From: Bacteroidota bacterium
GTDB taxonomy: Bacteria; Bacteroidota; Bacteroidia; Chitinophagales; Saprospiraceae
DNA: 7,096 bases
Assembly: GCA_018969455.1 (NCBI GenBank)
Contig: JAGWYI010000218.1
Coordinates: 1-7,096, forward strand
Direction: 5' to 3'
In this document: piece by piece, positions 5,750 through 7,096 of the stretch
Layout: each line of letters begins with the position of its first letter
Position numbering within the stretch: the stretch's first letter is position 1
The notes under the pieces: model-generated
The model's database searches: none
The model's input: the letters and a program-made list of their open reading frames with translations, nothing else
Told to the model about the DNA's origin: nothing
Position numbers and translations under genes: made by a program

Positions 5750-7096
5750 ATGCGCCGTTTCGCCCTCCTTATCCTGTATTTGGGGCTCGTCCAATGCCAG
5801 GTACAAAACCGCTCCGACCATGCCTTGTTTGAACTGATGAAACCAGAACAAACGGGGATTCAATTTTTTAATAAGGTTGAAAATTCCGCCGATTTTAACA
5901 TCTTTTCCTATCGAAATTTTTACAACGGCGGGGGCGTAGCCATGGGCGATTTGAATAATGACGGGCTTCCTGAGGTATTTCTTACTTCCAATATGGACGA
6001 TAATCAATTGTATTTGAATAAAGGAAATTTTAAATTTGATAATATTACCGCACAAGCTGGCGTCGCTGGAAAAAAATCCTGGAGCACGGGCGCCGTTATG
6101 GCCGATGTAAACGCCGATGGCTTGCTCGATATTTTTGTATGTAACGCGGGATATAGTCCCAATGAACTTCCTGAAAAAGAACTTTTTATAAATAAAGGCT
6201 GCAATCCATCCGGTGTCCCGGTTTTTGAAGAACAAGCTGCCTTGTACGGGCTCAATGAAACCGGATACACCACGCATGCCGCTTTTTTCGATTATGACGG
6301 CGACGGCGATCTCGATTGTTACATCCTGAACAACAGTTTTATGCCGGTTAATACCCTCAATTTCAGCAATAACCGGGAATTATACGCCGATGAATGGCCC
6401 GTACCCGAATTCTTGAAAGGCGGAGGCGACAAACTTTTCCGAAACGATGGCCCGCCCGATGGAAAGGGTAAAGGCGGTTTTGTCGACGTTACCCGAAAAG
6501 CCGGCATCTTTGGCAGCCTCATCGGATTTGGCCTTGGCGTAACTGTAGGAGATGTAAACGGCGATTACTGGCCCGATCTCTACATCTCAAATGATTTTTT
6601 CGAACGCGATTACCTGTACATCAACCAAAAAAATGGAACCTTCAAAGAATCCATCGAACAATGGATGGAACACCTCAGCCATGCATCCATGGGCGCCGAT
6701 ATGGCAGATGTAAACAATGATGGCTTCCCCGAAATTTTTACTACAGAAATGCTTCCTTCCGATGAAATACGACTGAAAACGACCACCTTGTTCGAAAATT
6801 ACAACATTTACCAACTTAAACAAGAACGCGGATTTTATCATCAATATATGCAGAATTGCCTGCAACTCAACAATAAAGATCAAACTTTCTCCGAAATTGC
6901 CCATTACAGCGGCGTAGCCGCCTCCGACTGGAGCTGGGGCGCTTTGCTTTTCGATGCCGACAATGATGGCTGGCGCGATATTTACATCTGCAACGGCATT
7001 TATAAAGATGTGATCGATCAGGATTTCATTGATTTTTTCGCCGATGAGGTCGTCCAGAAAATGGCGCTGACAGGCAAAAAAGAGCAAATTAATGAA
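5750..7096 (+). CDS. FG-GAP/VCBS repeat lipoprotein, N-terminal 449 codons (runs off the right edge)
   Basis: The open frame from the ATG at 5750 reaches the window end without a stop. The start MRRFALLILYLGLVQCQVQN is a short signal peptide with a probable lipidation site at C16; the Gln at -1 is atypical. At least six calcium-loop motifs of the FG-GAP/VCBS beta-propeller type follow, each with a D-x-[DN]-x-[DN]-G core: GDLNNDG (66-72), ADVNADG (118-124), FDYDGDGDLD (180-189), GDVNGDYWPDL (267-277, loop glycine replaced by Tyr), ADVNNDG (319-325) and FDADNDG (401-407). The spacing is that of an extracellular seven- or eight-blade propeller. Long Bacteroidota relatives often end in an ASPIC/UnbV domain, which would lie beyond the window. 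The protein is probably surface-exposed or periplasmic, with a binding or adhesion role. It sits 100 bases after susD behind a terminator, with no clear promoter of its own. The exact ligand is unknown. Confidence 0.88.
   Translation, partial: MRRFALLILYLGLVQCQVQNRSDHALFELMKPEQTGIQFFNKVENSADFNIFSYRNFYNGGGVAMGDLNNDGLPEVFLTSNMDDNQLYLNKGNFKFDNITAQAGVAGKKSWSTGAVMADVNADGLLDIFVCNAGYSPNELPEKELFINKGCNPSGVPVFEEQAALYGLNETGYTTHAAFFDYDGDGDLDCYILNNSFMPVNTLNFSNNRELYADEWPVPEFLKGGGDKLFRNDGPPDGKGKGGFVDVTRKAGIFGSLIGFGLGVTVGDVNGDYWPDLYISNDFFERDYLYINQKNGTFKESIEQWMEHLSHASMGADMADVNNDGFPEIFTTEMLPSDEIRLKTTTLFENYNIYQLKQERGFYHQYMQNCLQLNNKDQTFSEIAHYSGVAASDWSWGALLFDADNDGWRDIYICNGIYKDVIDQDFIDFFADEVVQKMALTGKKEQINE

Noticed and set aside
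5729..6277. Minus-strand 182-codon frame opposite the FG-GAP gene
   Set aside because: The plus strand here carries repeated calcium-loop motifs and a signal peptide in one uninterrupted frame, so this antisense frame is incidental.

Overview
The window reads as chromosomal DNA of a Bacteroidota bacterium. It carries an adjacent SusC/SusD pair, start codons without Shine-Dalgarno sequences, and upstream matches to the Bacteroidota -7 promoter element TAnnTTTG. GC content is moderate inside genes and the spacers are AT-rich. A long FG-GAP/VCBS lipoprotein gene directly after susCD is an arrangement I associate with Saprospiria-like and Chitinophaga-like lineages. That placement is recollection, not something the sequence proves.

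Layout. The left end (about 1-750) is on the minus strand. It holds the first 45 codons of a type I glyceraldehyde-3-phosphate dehydrogenase, cut by the window edge. Upstream of it is a small secreted DUF1573-family protein. Each has a promoter-like TAnnTTTG element. An AT-rich divergent spacer of roughly 400 bases (697-1110) follows. It contains a probable susC promoter near 891-924, a 19-base imperfect palindrome upstream of that promoter, and an mRNA leader with three inverted repeats.

The plus strand then carries a SusC/RagA-type TonB-dependent outer-membrane transporter (1111-4128). After a 21-base gap comes its SusD/RagB surface lipoprotein partner (4150-5649). A strong intrinsic terminator with a 13-bp perfect stem lies at 5679-5713. 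Only 41 bases after its stem starts a gene for a probable lipoprotein with at least six FG-GAP/VCBS-type calcium-binding motifs. That gene runs off the right edge at codon 449.

How the genes may work together. SusC and SusD form a lidded outer-membrane import complex powered by TonB. The FG-GAP lipoprotein is on the same strand and may be a surface accessory protein expressed at a lower level through terminator read-through. No glycoside hydrolase, peptidase, sigma/anti-sigma pair or hybrid two-component regulator is visible, so the substrate cannot be assigned. I found no mobile element, CRISPR array, tRNA or rRNA. The least explained parts are the structured susC leader and the terminator between susD and the FG-GAP gene. 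Nothing here demonstrates a wholly new system.
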